Assembly: GCA_937991555.1 (NCBI GenBank) | Contig: CALKHU010000074.1 | Location: 1-5,853, forward strand | DNA: 5,853 nucleotides | From: an uncultured Caulobacter sp. | Lineage (GTDB): Bacteria; Pseudomonadota; Alphaproteobacteria; Caulobacterales; Caulobacteraceae | Direction: 5' to 3' | Shown here: positions 1 to 5,716 of the stretch, piece by piece | Layout: every line of letters begins with the position of its first letter | Position numbering within the stretch: the first letter of the stretch is position 1 | Made by a program: the position numbers and the translations under genes | The notes under the pieces: generated by a model | The model's input: the letters and a program-made list of their open reading frames with translations, nothing else | Databases searched by the model: none | What the model was told of the DNA's origin: nothing

Positions 1-1
1 G

Positions 2-646
2 GTGCTTCTTGTCGACCAGGCCCTGGCCGAAGGGCGCCGGGCGATCAAGGCGCCGCCCGGCCGCGCCTGCCTGATCCTGCTGCGGCCCGACGAGCGCGGC
101 CGCATCGCCCGCAGCCGCGCCGGCGGCTTCGCCGGCTATCTGATCAAGCCGCTGCGCCCGGCCTCCCTGGCCGCGCGCGTGCTGGCCGCCCTCGGCGCCG
201 GCGAGGCGGCGAAGGCGCAGGACGACGAGCGAATCGCCGAGGCCTCGGCCCCCGGCGCCCGGGTGCTGCTGGCCGAGGACAATCCGATCAACGCCCTGCT
301 GGCCCGCACCCTGCTGCAGCGCGAGGGCGCCCAAGTCGACCGCGCCGGCAGCGGCGAGGAGGCCGTCGCCGCCCTCTCCGCCGCGCGCTACGACCTGGTG
401 CTGATGGACGTCCGCATGCCGGGCATGGGCGGGGTCGAGGCCGCGCGCGCCATCCGCGCCGCCGGGACGACGACGCCGATCGTCGCCCTGACGGCGGACG
501 CCTTCGAGGACGACCGTCGCGCCTGCCTGGCGGCCGGCATGGACGACTTCCTCGTCAAGCCGCTGACGGAGACGGCCCTGCGCGCGGTGCTGTCCCGCTG
601 GGTCGGCTGGACGGACGCCACGCGAGAGGCCAAGGTCGCCTCCTGA
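2..646 (+). CDS. Hybrid sensor kinase or multi-receiver regulator, C-terminal part (5' end outside window)
   Basis: The reading frame is open at the window edge, so the GTG at position 2 is probably internal. The visible 214 residues hold two receiver (REC) domains. The first is only a tail (about residues 1-63). It shows a possible phospho-acceptor Asp in LLVDQAL (D5) and the conserved Lys in GYLIKPLR (K49), but the usual switch Thr/Ser position reads LILLRPD, so it may be a pseudo-receiver. The second (about 86-200) is complete: acidic pair E92-D93 in LLAEDNP, phospho-acceptor D136 in LVLMDVRMPG, switch T164 in VALTAD and K187 in FLVKPL. By family knowledge, tandem receivers at a C-terminus usually follow PAS, HisKA and HATPase domains in hybrid kinases that feed a phosphorelay; those domains are not visible here. 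There is no output domain after the second receiver. The signal sensed cannot be read. The receiver assignment is near certain, the hybrid-kinase context is inferred. Confidence 0.85.
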   Translation: MLLVDQALAEGRRAIKAPPGRACLILLRPDERGRIARSRAGGFAGYLIKPLRPASLAARVLAALGAGEAAKAQDDERIAEASAPGARVLLAEDNPINALLARTLLQREGAQVDRAGSGEEAVAALSAARYDLVLMDVRMPGMGGVEAARAIRAAGTTTPIVALTADAFEDDRRACLAAGMDDFLVKPLTETALRAVLSRWVGWTDATREAKVAS

Positions 647-649
647 TTT

Positions 650-678
650 GGGGCGCGCGCCCCGCTTCGGGGGAAGCG
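650..678 (+). promoter_or_regulatory. Two adjacent inverted repeats ahead of ampG; the second covers its ribosome binding site
   Basis: Positions 650-663 are a perfect 14-base palindrome (GGGGCGCGCGCCCC). It is followed by CGCTTC (663-668), loop GGGG (669-672) and GAAGCG (673-678), a 6-bp stem. The purine-rich GGGGGAAG at 669-676, the likely Shine-Dalgarno of ampG six bases before its ATG, lies in the loop and right arm of that second hairpin. No T-run follows, so a strong intrinsic terminator is unlikely. Damping of ampG translation is possible but is inference only. Confidence 0.4.
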
Positions 679-682
679 CCAG

Positions 683-2401
683 ATGACCACCGGTGAAGAG
701 GCCGCCGTAGAAGGCCCGGTCCGCCCCACCTTCCTGCAGTCGCTCGCCGTGTTCCTGGAGCGGCGGACCCTGGTGATGCTCGTGCTGGGCTTCTCGGCTG
801 GGCTGCCCAACCTGCTCGTCTTCGACACCCTGTCGATCTGGCTGCGCGAGGCGGGCCTGTCCCTGCAGGCGATCAGCCTGTTCGGGCTGGCCACGCTGGC
901 GACGGCGATGAAGTTCCTCTGGGCGCCGCTGGTCGACAGGACGCGCGTCCCCGTCCTGACCGCCATGTTCGGCCACCGCCGGTCCTGGATGCTCGTCTCG
1001 CAGGTGGTGATCATGCTCGGCCTCTGGCTGATCGCCGGGGTCGACCCGGCGAAGAGCCTCGGCGTCATGGCGGCGTTCGCCGTGCTGGTCGGCTTCGCCT
1101 CCGCCAACCAGGACATCGTCATCGACGCCTGGCGCATCGAGGCGGCCGACGACGCCCGGCAGGGGCCGATGGCCGCCGCCTACCAGTGGGGCTACCGGGT
1201 GGCGATGATCGTGGCCGGGGCCGTGCCGCTCATTCTCGCCGAGGCCTACAGCTGGCGCCTGTCCTACGCGGCGATGGCGGCGCTGATGATCCTCGGCGTC
1301 GCCGCGGTGCTGGCCGCGCCCCGCGAGGCGGAGCACCGTGTCCGGCCGATCGACATCGGCGACGCCACGCCGAGGCCCCTGTTGGAAGCGGTCGAGTGGG
1401 CGGCCCGGCTCCTGGTCCTGATCGCCGGCGGACTGCTGGTCGGCTCGGGCCTGGCGGCCAGCGCCGACTTCCTGGCCGACATCCTGGCGGGCCTCGGCGC
1501 CGGTCCGGCGGGCGAGGCGCTCAAGGCCGCCTGGGCGTCCGACAACAAGATCTGGTTCCAGCTGCTGGCGATCGTCGGCGGCTTCGGGATCATCGCCCTG
1601 GCGGCGCGGCGGATTCCCGGGGTCCAGACCCGCCCCGGGGCCTATCTGTCCGGCGCGCTCGGCCAGCCGCTGGTCGACTTTTTCGGCCGCTACGGCCGGA
1701 TCGCCGGCCTGATCCTGGCCCTGATCTGCCTCTACCGGGTCTCCGACTTCGTGCTCAACATCAACGGCGCCTTCTACGTCGACCTCGGCTTCAGCAAGAT
1801 CGAGATCGCCGAGGTGCGCAAGGTGTTCGGCGTCGCGATGTCCGTCATCGGCGTGGCGCTGGGCGGGTTCTCGGTGATCCGGCTGGGCCTGATGCGGGCG
1901 CTGATCGTCGGCGCCTTCGTGGGCACGCTGAGCAACCTGGCCTTCGCCTGGCTCGCCACCCAGGGTCACAGCGTCCCGGCCCTGCTGGTCGCCATCGCCA
2001 TGGACAACATCGCCGGCGGCATCGCCGGGACCTGCCTCATCGCCTACATGTCGAGCCTGACCACGGTGGGCTTCACGGCGACCCAGTATGCCCTGTTCTC
2101 GTCCCTCTACGCCCTGCCGGGCAAGCTGCTGGCCAGCCAGTCGGGCCGCATCGTGGAGGCCACCGCCCGCGCCGCCGACGGCGCCGGCCCGCTGTCGGCG
2201 CTGAAGGGACTGTTCCTGCGTCTGCCGCCGGAAAGCTACGCCACCGCGATGGAGAAGTCGCAGGTCACCGCCGCAGCCCTCGGGACCGGCTATATGGTGT
2301 TCTACCTCTACTCGACCCTGATCGGCGTCTTCTCGATCGTGCTGAGCTTCATGATCGCCGGCCGCCAGCCGCAGGCCGACCAGCAGGCCGAGCCCGCCTA
2401 G
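683..2401 (+). CDS. ampG: AmpG-family muropeptide permease (MFS transporter)
   Basis: An inner-membrane permease predicted to import anhydro-muropeptides (GlcNAc-1,6-anhydroMurNAc with or without peptide) from the periplasm for peptidoglycan recycling. In many Gram-negatives this also feeds the signal for AmpR-controlled beta-lactamase induction. The 572 residues are strongly hydrophobic. Recognisable AmpG stretches are SIWLREAGLS (51-60), KFLWAPLVDR (77-86), NQDIVIDAWRIE (142-153) and ATQYALFSSL (466-475). N- and C-terminal bundles are separated by a long middle section (about 215-340) with two extra hydrophobic segments near 241-260 and 293-309. This agrees with the 12-14 helix plan, and the protein is longer than E. 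coli AmpG (about 490) but close to the longer Pseudomonas form. The ATG at 683 is preceded by GGGGGAAG at 669-676. It lies 36 bases after the receiver gene on the same strand, so co-transcription is possible. No ampR or beta-lactamase gene is in view. The family is clear, exact substrate inferred. Confidence 0.88.
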   Translation: MTTGEEAAVEGPVRPTFLQSLAVFLERRTLVMLVLGFSAGLPNLLVFDTLSIWLREAGLSLQAISLFGLATLATAMKFLWAPLVDRTRVPVLTAMFGHRRSWMLVSQVVIMLGLWLIAGVDPAKSLGVMAAFAVLVGFASANQDIVIDAWRIEAADDARQGPMAAAYQWGYRVAMIVAGAVPLILAEAYSWRLSYAAMAALMILGVAAVLAAPREAEHRVRPIDIGDATPRPLLEAVEWAARLLVLIAGGLLVGSGLAASADFLADILAGLGAGPAGEALKAAWASDNKIWFQLLAIVGGFGIIALAARRIPGVQTRPGAYLSGALGQPLVDFFGRYGRIAGLILALICLYRVSDFVLNINGAFYVDLGFSKIEIAEVRKVFGVAMSVIGVALGGFSVIRLGLMRALIVGAFVGTLSNLAFAWLATQGHSVPALLVAIAMDNIAGGIAGTCLIAYMSSLTTVGFTATQYALFSSLYALPGKLLASQSGRIVEATARAADGAGPLSALKGLFLRLPPESYATAMEKSQVTAAALGTGYMVFYLYSTLIGVFSIVLSFMIAGRQPQADQQAEPA

Positions 2402-2422
2402 AACCGGGTTCAGCGGTCGCTG
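2401..2422. terminator. Short inverted repeats in the convergent ampG / protease junction (weak terminator candidate)
   Basis: Only 23 bases separate the two convergent stop codons. They hold GAACCGGGTTC (2401-2411) and CAGC-GGTC-GCTG (2411-2422; 4-bp stem, 4-base loop). There is no T-tract on either strand, so intrinsic termination would be weak. Rho-dependent stopping or overlapping transcript ends are as likely. Confidence 0.25.
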
Positions 2423-2424
2423 GG

Positions 2425-3258
2425 CTACGTCGCCAGACAGACCACCTGCGCCACCCGCAGGTCACGGCGCAGGCCGTCGGCGACGCGGCCGTAGTTCTCG
2501 ATGTTCACCGGCTCGCCGGCGGCGAAGGCGGCCGGGCGGCGGCGGGAGGCGGCGAGGGCCCCCAGCATGGTCGCCGAGGAGGTGGTGTAGATCCGTCCGC
2601 GACGCGGCGCCTCGGCCACGGTGACCCCGATCACCCGCCCGGCGCTGTCGAGGGCCGGCGCCCCGGACAGGCCCGCCAGCGTGCCCTTCAGATTGTCGGT
2701 GCGGCCGACCTCGGCCCAGACCAGCACGCTCTCCTCGCGGGCGCCCCGGCCGCGGACGATCAGCTTTTCGCGGCCGAGCAGGCGTGAGACCGCCTCGCCA
2801 GGGCGACCCTGCGGGAAGCCGGCGTGATAGCCGAGGTCGCCGCGCTTGAGCGTCCGGTCGTCGACCAGCAGGGGCAGGGCGGGCGCGCCGCCGTCGGTGG
2901 TCAGCACCGCCGCCTCGCCGGCCGGGTCGATGTGCACCTGGGCCTCGACGCCGCGCCCCTCCGCCACGACCAGCGCCGTCTGCCGGCAGCCGTCTACGAC
3001 ATGGCGGGCGGTCAGCCAGATGCCGCTGTCGGACACCGAGAAGGCGGTTCCCGAGCCCGGGGTCTTCTTGCCCTGCACCTCGACCACCACCGACGGATCG
3101 AACGGCGACGAGGGACCGAGCGGCACACCCTCCTCGCCCGGCACCGGCGGCGGCGGCGGCGGCGCGTCGGCGCGCTCGCGGCGGCTGACCGAGGCGATCA
3201 GCAGGGCCGCGACGACAGCGACGTAGACGAGCCAGTCCGGAAGGCGGGGAAAGTGCAC
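2425..3258 (-). CDS. Membrane-anchored trypsin-like serine protease (S1 family fold)
   Basis: A 277-residue protein with one N-terminal hydrophobic segment (about 10-24, WLVYVAVVAALLIASV) followed by RR, then a Pro-rich linker (33-40) and a chymotrypsin-fold domain (about 55-235). This suggests a signal anchor with the catalytic domain in the periplasm. GSGTAFSV (68-75) is the first-strand motif. The catalytic His is H86 in LTARHVVDG, and the nucleophile S198 in GLSGAP replaces the common GNSGGP. The third triad position, usually Asp in a DLAVL-like motif, reads GEAAVL, making E115 the candidate. The only cysteines are C91 and C274, four residues from the end, so a disulfide is plausible. No PDZ domain follows, unlike DegP/HtrA. 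The start is GTG at 3258, with AGGA in the spacer about nine bases upstream. It begins 13 bases after the DUF350 stop codon, so the two are probably co-transcribed. Substrate unknown; reduced or absent proteolysis is possible given the triad change. Confidence 0.8.
   Translation of the reverse strand: MHFPRLPDWLVYVAVVAALLIASVSRRERADAPPPPPPVPGEEGVPLGPSSPFDPSVVVEVQGKKTPGSGTAFSVSDSGIWLTARHVVDGCRQTALVVAEGRGVEAQVHIDPAGEAAVLTTDGGAPALPLLVDDRTLKRGDLGYHAGFPQGRPGEAVSRLLGREKLIVRGRGAREESVLVWAEVGRTDNLKGTLAGLSGAPALDSAGRVIGVTVAEAPRRGRIYTTSSATMLGALAASRRRPAAFAAGEPVNIENYGRVADGLRRDLRVAQVVCLAT
3145..3163. repeat. Trinucleotide repeat (six CGG/CCG units) inside the protease gene
   Basis: Six perfect CGG units on the plus strand encode six consecutive prolines (residues 33-38) of the protease linker on the minus strand. 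Because it is in frame, a change in unit number would lengthen or shorten the linker between membrane anchor and catalytic domain without breaking the gene. Confidence 0.8.
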
Positions 3259-3271
3259 CGAGGGGTCCTGA

Positions 3272-3697
3272 CTAGCGCATCGCCGCCGCGAGGATCAGGG
3301 CGCTGCTGATCTTGGCGCCGACCAGCAGGGTGGCGGCGGAGATCTCGCCGTCCTGGATCCGCTGCGGCAGCCCGTGAAGGATGACGTCGATGACCCGGAA
3401 GACGAGAAGCTGGACGGCGATGATCATCACCCCCCAGATGGCGATCTCGAGCCTTGAATTCGAGGCCCCCAGCGAGGCCGACAGCGGAATCGCCAGCCCG
3501 ACCAGCACGCCGGCCAGCGACATCGCCGCGGCGCTGTTGCCGTCGCGGATCAGCTGCACCTCGCGGTGCGGGGTCAGCAGGGCGTAGACAGCCGCGCCGA
3601 GGATCAGGATCAGCAGGGTGACGCCCGCGTCGCCCAGGGCGACCGGGATGCCGGTGGCGAAAGCCTGGATTTCAGGGGATTGCAGCTGCGGCGGCAT
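3272..3697 (-). CDS. DUF350 family four-helix inner-membrane protein
   Basis: A 141-residue, very hydrophobic protein with four predicted membrane segments at about 24-41, 57-77, 84-103 and 120-139. The DUF350 (UPF0719) signature is the conserved polar turn RDGNSAAAMSLAG (51-63) after helix 1 and a similar one, RIQDGEISAATLLVGAK (113-129), before helix 4. These two alike halves are typical of the family. The molecular role of DUF350 proteins is not settled, and none is claimed here. The frame stays open up to a TTG at 3727, but ATG at 3697 is preferred: it gives a normal family length, has GGGA upstream, and the best promoter candidate would start transcription near 3722, downstream of the TTG. 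It is the first gene of a minus-strand pair with the serine protease, 13 bases apart. rlmN lies 127 bases upstream on the same strand. Confidence 0.85.
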   Translation of the reverse strand: MPPQLQSPEIQAFATGIPVALGDAGVTLLILILGAAVYALLTPHREVQLIRDGNSAAAMSLAGVLVGLAIPLSASLGASNSRLEIAIWGVMIIAVQLLVFRVIDVILHGLPQRIQDGEISAATLLVGAKISSALILAAAMR

Positions 3698-3728
3698 GGG
3701 GTTTCCCGACAGGAAGGACGCCGGCAAC

Positions 3729-3758
3729 GGTTAGCACGCTCCGCCCCCCGCCGCGCAA
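3729..3758 (-). promoter_or_regulatory. Candidate housekeeping promoter for the DUF350-protease pair
   Basis: On the minus strand, TTGCGC (3753-3758) is followed after 18 bases by CTAACC (3729-3734) within GCTAACC. This resembles the Caulobacter pattern of TTG-type -35 and GCTA-type -10. The predicted start near 3722 would leave a leader of about 25 bases before the ATG at 3697. The match is partial. Confidence 0.4.
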
Positions 3759-3781
3759 GCTTCTAGCCCTGGAGGCCGTCC

Positions 3782-3824
3782 CGGGCGGACTCACTCGCCC
3801 GAGCCGGGAAAGACGGCGCGCCGG
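3782..3824 (-). terminator. Weak terminator candidate downstream of rlmN
   Basis: Just past the rlmN stop codon, the minus strand reads GACCGG-CGCG-CCGTC (an imperfect stem with one bulged C) and then TTTCC. A second 6-bp stem follows, CGGGCG (3782-3787) with CGCCCG (3796-3801) around an 8-base loop. Neither has a real U-tract. Some read-through from rlmN into the DUF350 gene is therefore possible. Confidence 0.25.
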
Positions 3825-5003
3825 TCAGGACGGAGCCTGCGCCGGATCCGCCGCCTCGGCCCTGCGGCGGGCGGAGGCGCGGACCTTCTCGCTCTCGCTC
3901 TTCAGCTGGCCGCAGGCGGCGAGGATGTCGCGGCCGCGCGGCGTGCGGATCGGACTGGAATAGCCGGCGCGGTTGAGGATCGCCGCGAAGCGCTCGATCG
4001 TCGCCCAGTCCGAGCATTCGTACTGGGTCCCGGGCCAGGGATTGAACGGGATCAGGTTGATCTTGGCCGGGATGCCCTTGAGCAGGCGGACCAGCGCGCG
4101 GGCCTCCTCGGGGCTGTCGTTGACGCCCTTCAGCATCACGTACTCGAACGTCACCCGGCGGGCGTTGCTGATCCCCGGATAGGCGCGGATGGCGTCCATC
4201 AGGGTCGCGATGTCGTACTTCCTGTTCAGCGGCACCAGCACGTCGCGCAGCGGGTCGTTGGTGGCGTGCAGGCTGATCGCCAGCATGGCCTGCGTGCGCT
4301 CGCCCAGCGCCTGCAGCTGCGGGACCACGCCGCTGGTCGAGACGGTGATGCGCCGGCGCGAGATGCCGATGCCCTCGTTGTCGCTGATGATCTCGATGGC
4401 GTCGGCGACGTTGTCGAGGTTGTAGAGCGGCTCGCCCATGCCCATGAACACGATGTTCGAGAGCTTGCGGTCCTCGCCATCGACGGCCCATTCCTCGAGG
4501 TCGTCCTTGGCCACCTGGACCTGGGCGACGATCTCGGCGGCGGTGAGGTTGCGCACCAGGGCCTGGGTGCCGGTGTGGCAGAAGGTGCAGTTCAGGGTGC
4601 AGCCGACCTGGCTCGATACGCACAGGGCGCCGACGCGGCCGACGTCGGGAATGTAGACGGCCTCGACCTCGATGCCCGGCGCGGTGCGGATCAGGTACTT
4701 GCGCGTGCCGTCGCGCGAGACCTGGCGCTCGACGATCTCGGGCCGGGCCAGGGTGAAGTTCGCCTTCAGCGCCGCCCGGGTCTCCTTGGCGACGTCGGTC
4801 ATCTGGTCGAAGTCGGTCACGCCGCGGAAGTGGATCCAGCGGAACAGCTGGCTGGCGCGCATCTTCGCCTTGGCCTCGGCCACCACGCCGGCCTCGACCA
4901 GGGCGGCCTGGAGCTGCTTGCGGGTCAGGCCGGACAGGTTCGCCGGGGTCTTCCGGGAGGCGACGGCGGGCGTCGCGCGAGCAAGATCGAGGGTCGCGCC
5001 CAA
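3825..5003 (-). CDS. rlmN: Dual-specificity 23S rRNA / tRNA adenine-C2 methyltransferase RlmN (radical SAM)
   Basis: A cytoplasmic radical-SAM enzyme that makes 2-methyladenosine at A2503 of 23S rRNA and A37 of some tRNAs, supporting decoding accuracy. Seen in the sequence: an N-terminal helical RNA-binding region (LTRKQLQAALVEAG and LFRWIHFRGV); the 4Fe-4S motif CTLNCTFC, whose three cysteines follow C-x3-C-x2-C; the SAM-binding GMGEP; the upstream Cys of ALCVSSQVGC seven residues before the first cluster Cys (matching E. coli C118); and a C-terminal AACGQL whose Cys matches the methyl-carrying C355. All key residues are present. The frame runs up to an ATG at 5063 (412 aa), but TTG at 5003 (392 aa) is preferred. 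The extra 20 residues do not look like the family, TLDLARA is a plausible mature N-terminus, and a good -10 element lies inside the longer version. GGACGAA is a weak ribosome site. Product certain; start position moderate. Confidence 0.93.
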   Translation of the reverse strand: MGATLDLARATPAVASRKTPANLSGLTRKQLQAALVEAGVVAEAKAKMRASQLFRWIHFRGVTDFDQMTDVAKETRAALKANFTLARPEIVERQVSRDGTRKYLIRTAPGIEVEAVYIPDVGRVGALCVSSQVGCTLNCTFCHTGTQALVRNLTAAEIVAQVQVAKDDLEEWAVDGEDRKLSNIVFMGMGEPLYNLDNVADAIEIISDNEGIGISRRRITVSTSGVVPQLQALGERTQAMLAISLHATNDPLRDVLVPLNRKYDIATLMDAIRAYPGISNARRVTFEYVMLKGVNDSPEEARALVRLLKGIPAKINLIPFNPWPGTQYECSDWATIERFAAILNRAGYSSPIRTPRGRDILAACGQLKSESEKVRASARRRAEAADPAQAPS

Positions 5004-5033
5004 GGCTTTCGTCCAGACTGGTGTGAAGTGTTC

Positions 5034-5063
5034 ATCATAGCAGGGAATGCGCCGCTGGACCAA
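5034..5063 (-). promoter_or_regulatory. Candidate rlmN promoter
   Basis: On the minus strand, TATGAT (5034-5039; five of six to TATAAT) lies 18 bases after TTGGTC (5058-5063). Transcription would start near 5027, about 24 bases before the TTG start at 5003 and downstream of the ATG at 5063. It therefore also argues against the longer RlmN start. Confidence 0.45.
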
Positions 5064-5085
5064 TGCGCCGGGGCGCCGCTATGGC
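5056..5085 (+). promoter_or_regulatory. Candidate promoter for the ECF sigma gene, possibly giving a leaderless transcript
   Basis: TGGACC (5056-5061; four of six to TTGACA) lies 18 bases before TATGGC (5080-5085, within GCTATGGC). The expected start is about 5092, exactly the GTG proposed as first codon, so the mRNA may lack a leader. No clear ECF11-type autoregulatory site (TGATCC with CGTA) is visible upstream. Confidence 0.3.
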
Positions 5086-5091
5086 TGGGGG

Positions 5092-5649
5092 GTGAAAGAC
5101 GCCGCGCCCGACTGCTATGCCGACCTGATCGAGCGCATCGCCGCGCACGGCGACCGGGCCGCGTTCGTCGCCCTGTTCGACCACTATGCGCCGCGGGTGA
5201 AGGGCTATCTCGGCCGGCTCGGCCTCGAGTCCGCGCGGGCCGAGGACCTGACCCAGGACGTGATGGTCGCGGTCTGGCGCAAGGCGGCCAGCTTCGACCG
5301 CAGCAAGGCCAGCGCCTCGACCTGGATCTACCGCATCGCCCGCAACCGGCGGATCGACCTGTTCCGCCGCGAGCGGACGGCGGAGCTCGACCCCGACGAG
5401 CCGATGCTGGCGCCGGAGGCGCTGCCGCTGCCGGACGCGGCGATGGCGGCGGACCAGCGCGGGGCCCTGATCGCCGCCGCCCTCGAGGAGCTGCCGCCCG
5501 AACAGCGGGAGATGGTCCGGGCCGCCTTCTATGAGGATCTCAGCCACTCGGAGATCGCCGAGCGGACAGGCGTGGCGCTTGGAACGGTCAAGTCGCGGCT
5601 GCGACTGGCCTTCGACAAGCTGCGGGCGCGGCTGGAGGCGGCGCGATGA
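5092..5649 (+). CDS. ECF (extracytoplasmic function) RNA polymerase sigma factor, RpoE/ECF11-like
   Basis: A 185-residue sigma-70 family factor with only regions 2 and 4. Region 2 (about 24-94) shows FVALFDHYAPRVKGYL, the core-binding DLTQDVMVAVWRKA with SFDR, and the -10-reading STWIYRIARNRRIDLFRR. A linker rich in Pro and acidic residues (95-120) is followed by region 4 (about 125-181), with LEELPPEQREMV, the helix-turn-helix HSEIAERTGVALGTVKSRL and a basic last helix. The length is normal. The frame opens at ATG 5047, but GTG at 5092 is preferred because homology begins only after it and the first 15 residues are Arg-rich and unlike the family; no good Shine-Dalgarno serves either. It is divergent from rlmN with a shared promoter region. 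The next gene resembles ChrR, the anti-sigma partner of this sigma group, which in Rhodobacter responds to singlet oxygen. The exact stimulus here is unknown. Confidence 0.9.
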   Translation: MKDAAPDCYADLIERIAAHGDRAAFVALFDHYAPRVKGYLGRLGLESARAEDLTQDVMVAVWRKAASFDRSKASASTWIYRIARNRRIDLFRRERTAELDPDEPMLAPEALPLPDAAMAADQRGALIAAALEELPPEQREMVRAAFYEDLSHSEIAERTGVALGTVKSRLRLAFDKLRARLEAAR

Positions 5650-5660
5650 CGCAGCCTGGC

Positions 5661-5688
5661 TTGACCCGCCCCGCGGCCGGTCCATATC
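5661..5688 (+). promoter_or_regulatory. Candidate housekeeping promoter between the sigma gene and the ChrR-like gene
   Basis: TTGACCC (5661-5667) is followed after 13 bases by TCCATATC (5681-5688). Against the Caulobacter consensus TTGaCGS-N10-14-GCTANAWC this matches six of seven and five of seven defined positions. Transcription would begin near 5695, leaving a short leader that includes AAGGAG (5699-5704) before the ATG at 5717. It would let the downstream gene be expressed without the sigma gene. Confidence 0.45.
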
Positions 5689-5716
5689 CCGGCCTTTCAA
5701 GGAGTCGCCTGAACGC

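Noticed and set aside
388..1137. Minus-strand frame opposite the receiver and ampG genes
   Set aside because: Composition is Arg/Ser/Thr-rich without motifs, and both plus-strand genes beneath it have clear family signatures.
1186..2787. Long plus-strand frame (about 533 codons) overlapping ampG and the protease gene
   Set aside because: Its translation is dominated by Arg, Gly, Pro and Ala with no domain. It is the out-of-frame shadow of ampG and runs antisense through the protease gene; GC-rich DNA gives few chance stops.
3698..3824. Possible small gene or RNA in the rlmN-DUF350 gap
   Set aside because: Only a promoter candidate and weak hairpins were found; frames crossing the gap are antisense shadows with no ribosome site.
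5063..5095. Ten-codon ORF ending in GTGA overlap with the sigma start, a possible leader peptide
   Set aside because: It begins inside the likely promoter, upstream of the predicted transcript start, and has no ribosome site, so it is probably not transcribed.
4266..5534. Long plus-strand frame antisense to rlmN and running into the sigma gene
   Set aside because: Low-complexity, Asp/Gly/Arg-rich composition and no recognisable motif, while the minus strand encodes an intact RlmN with all catalytic residues.
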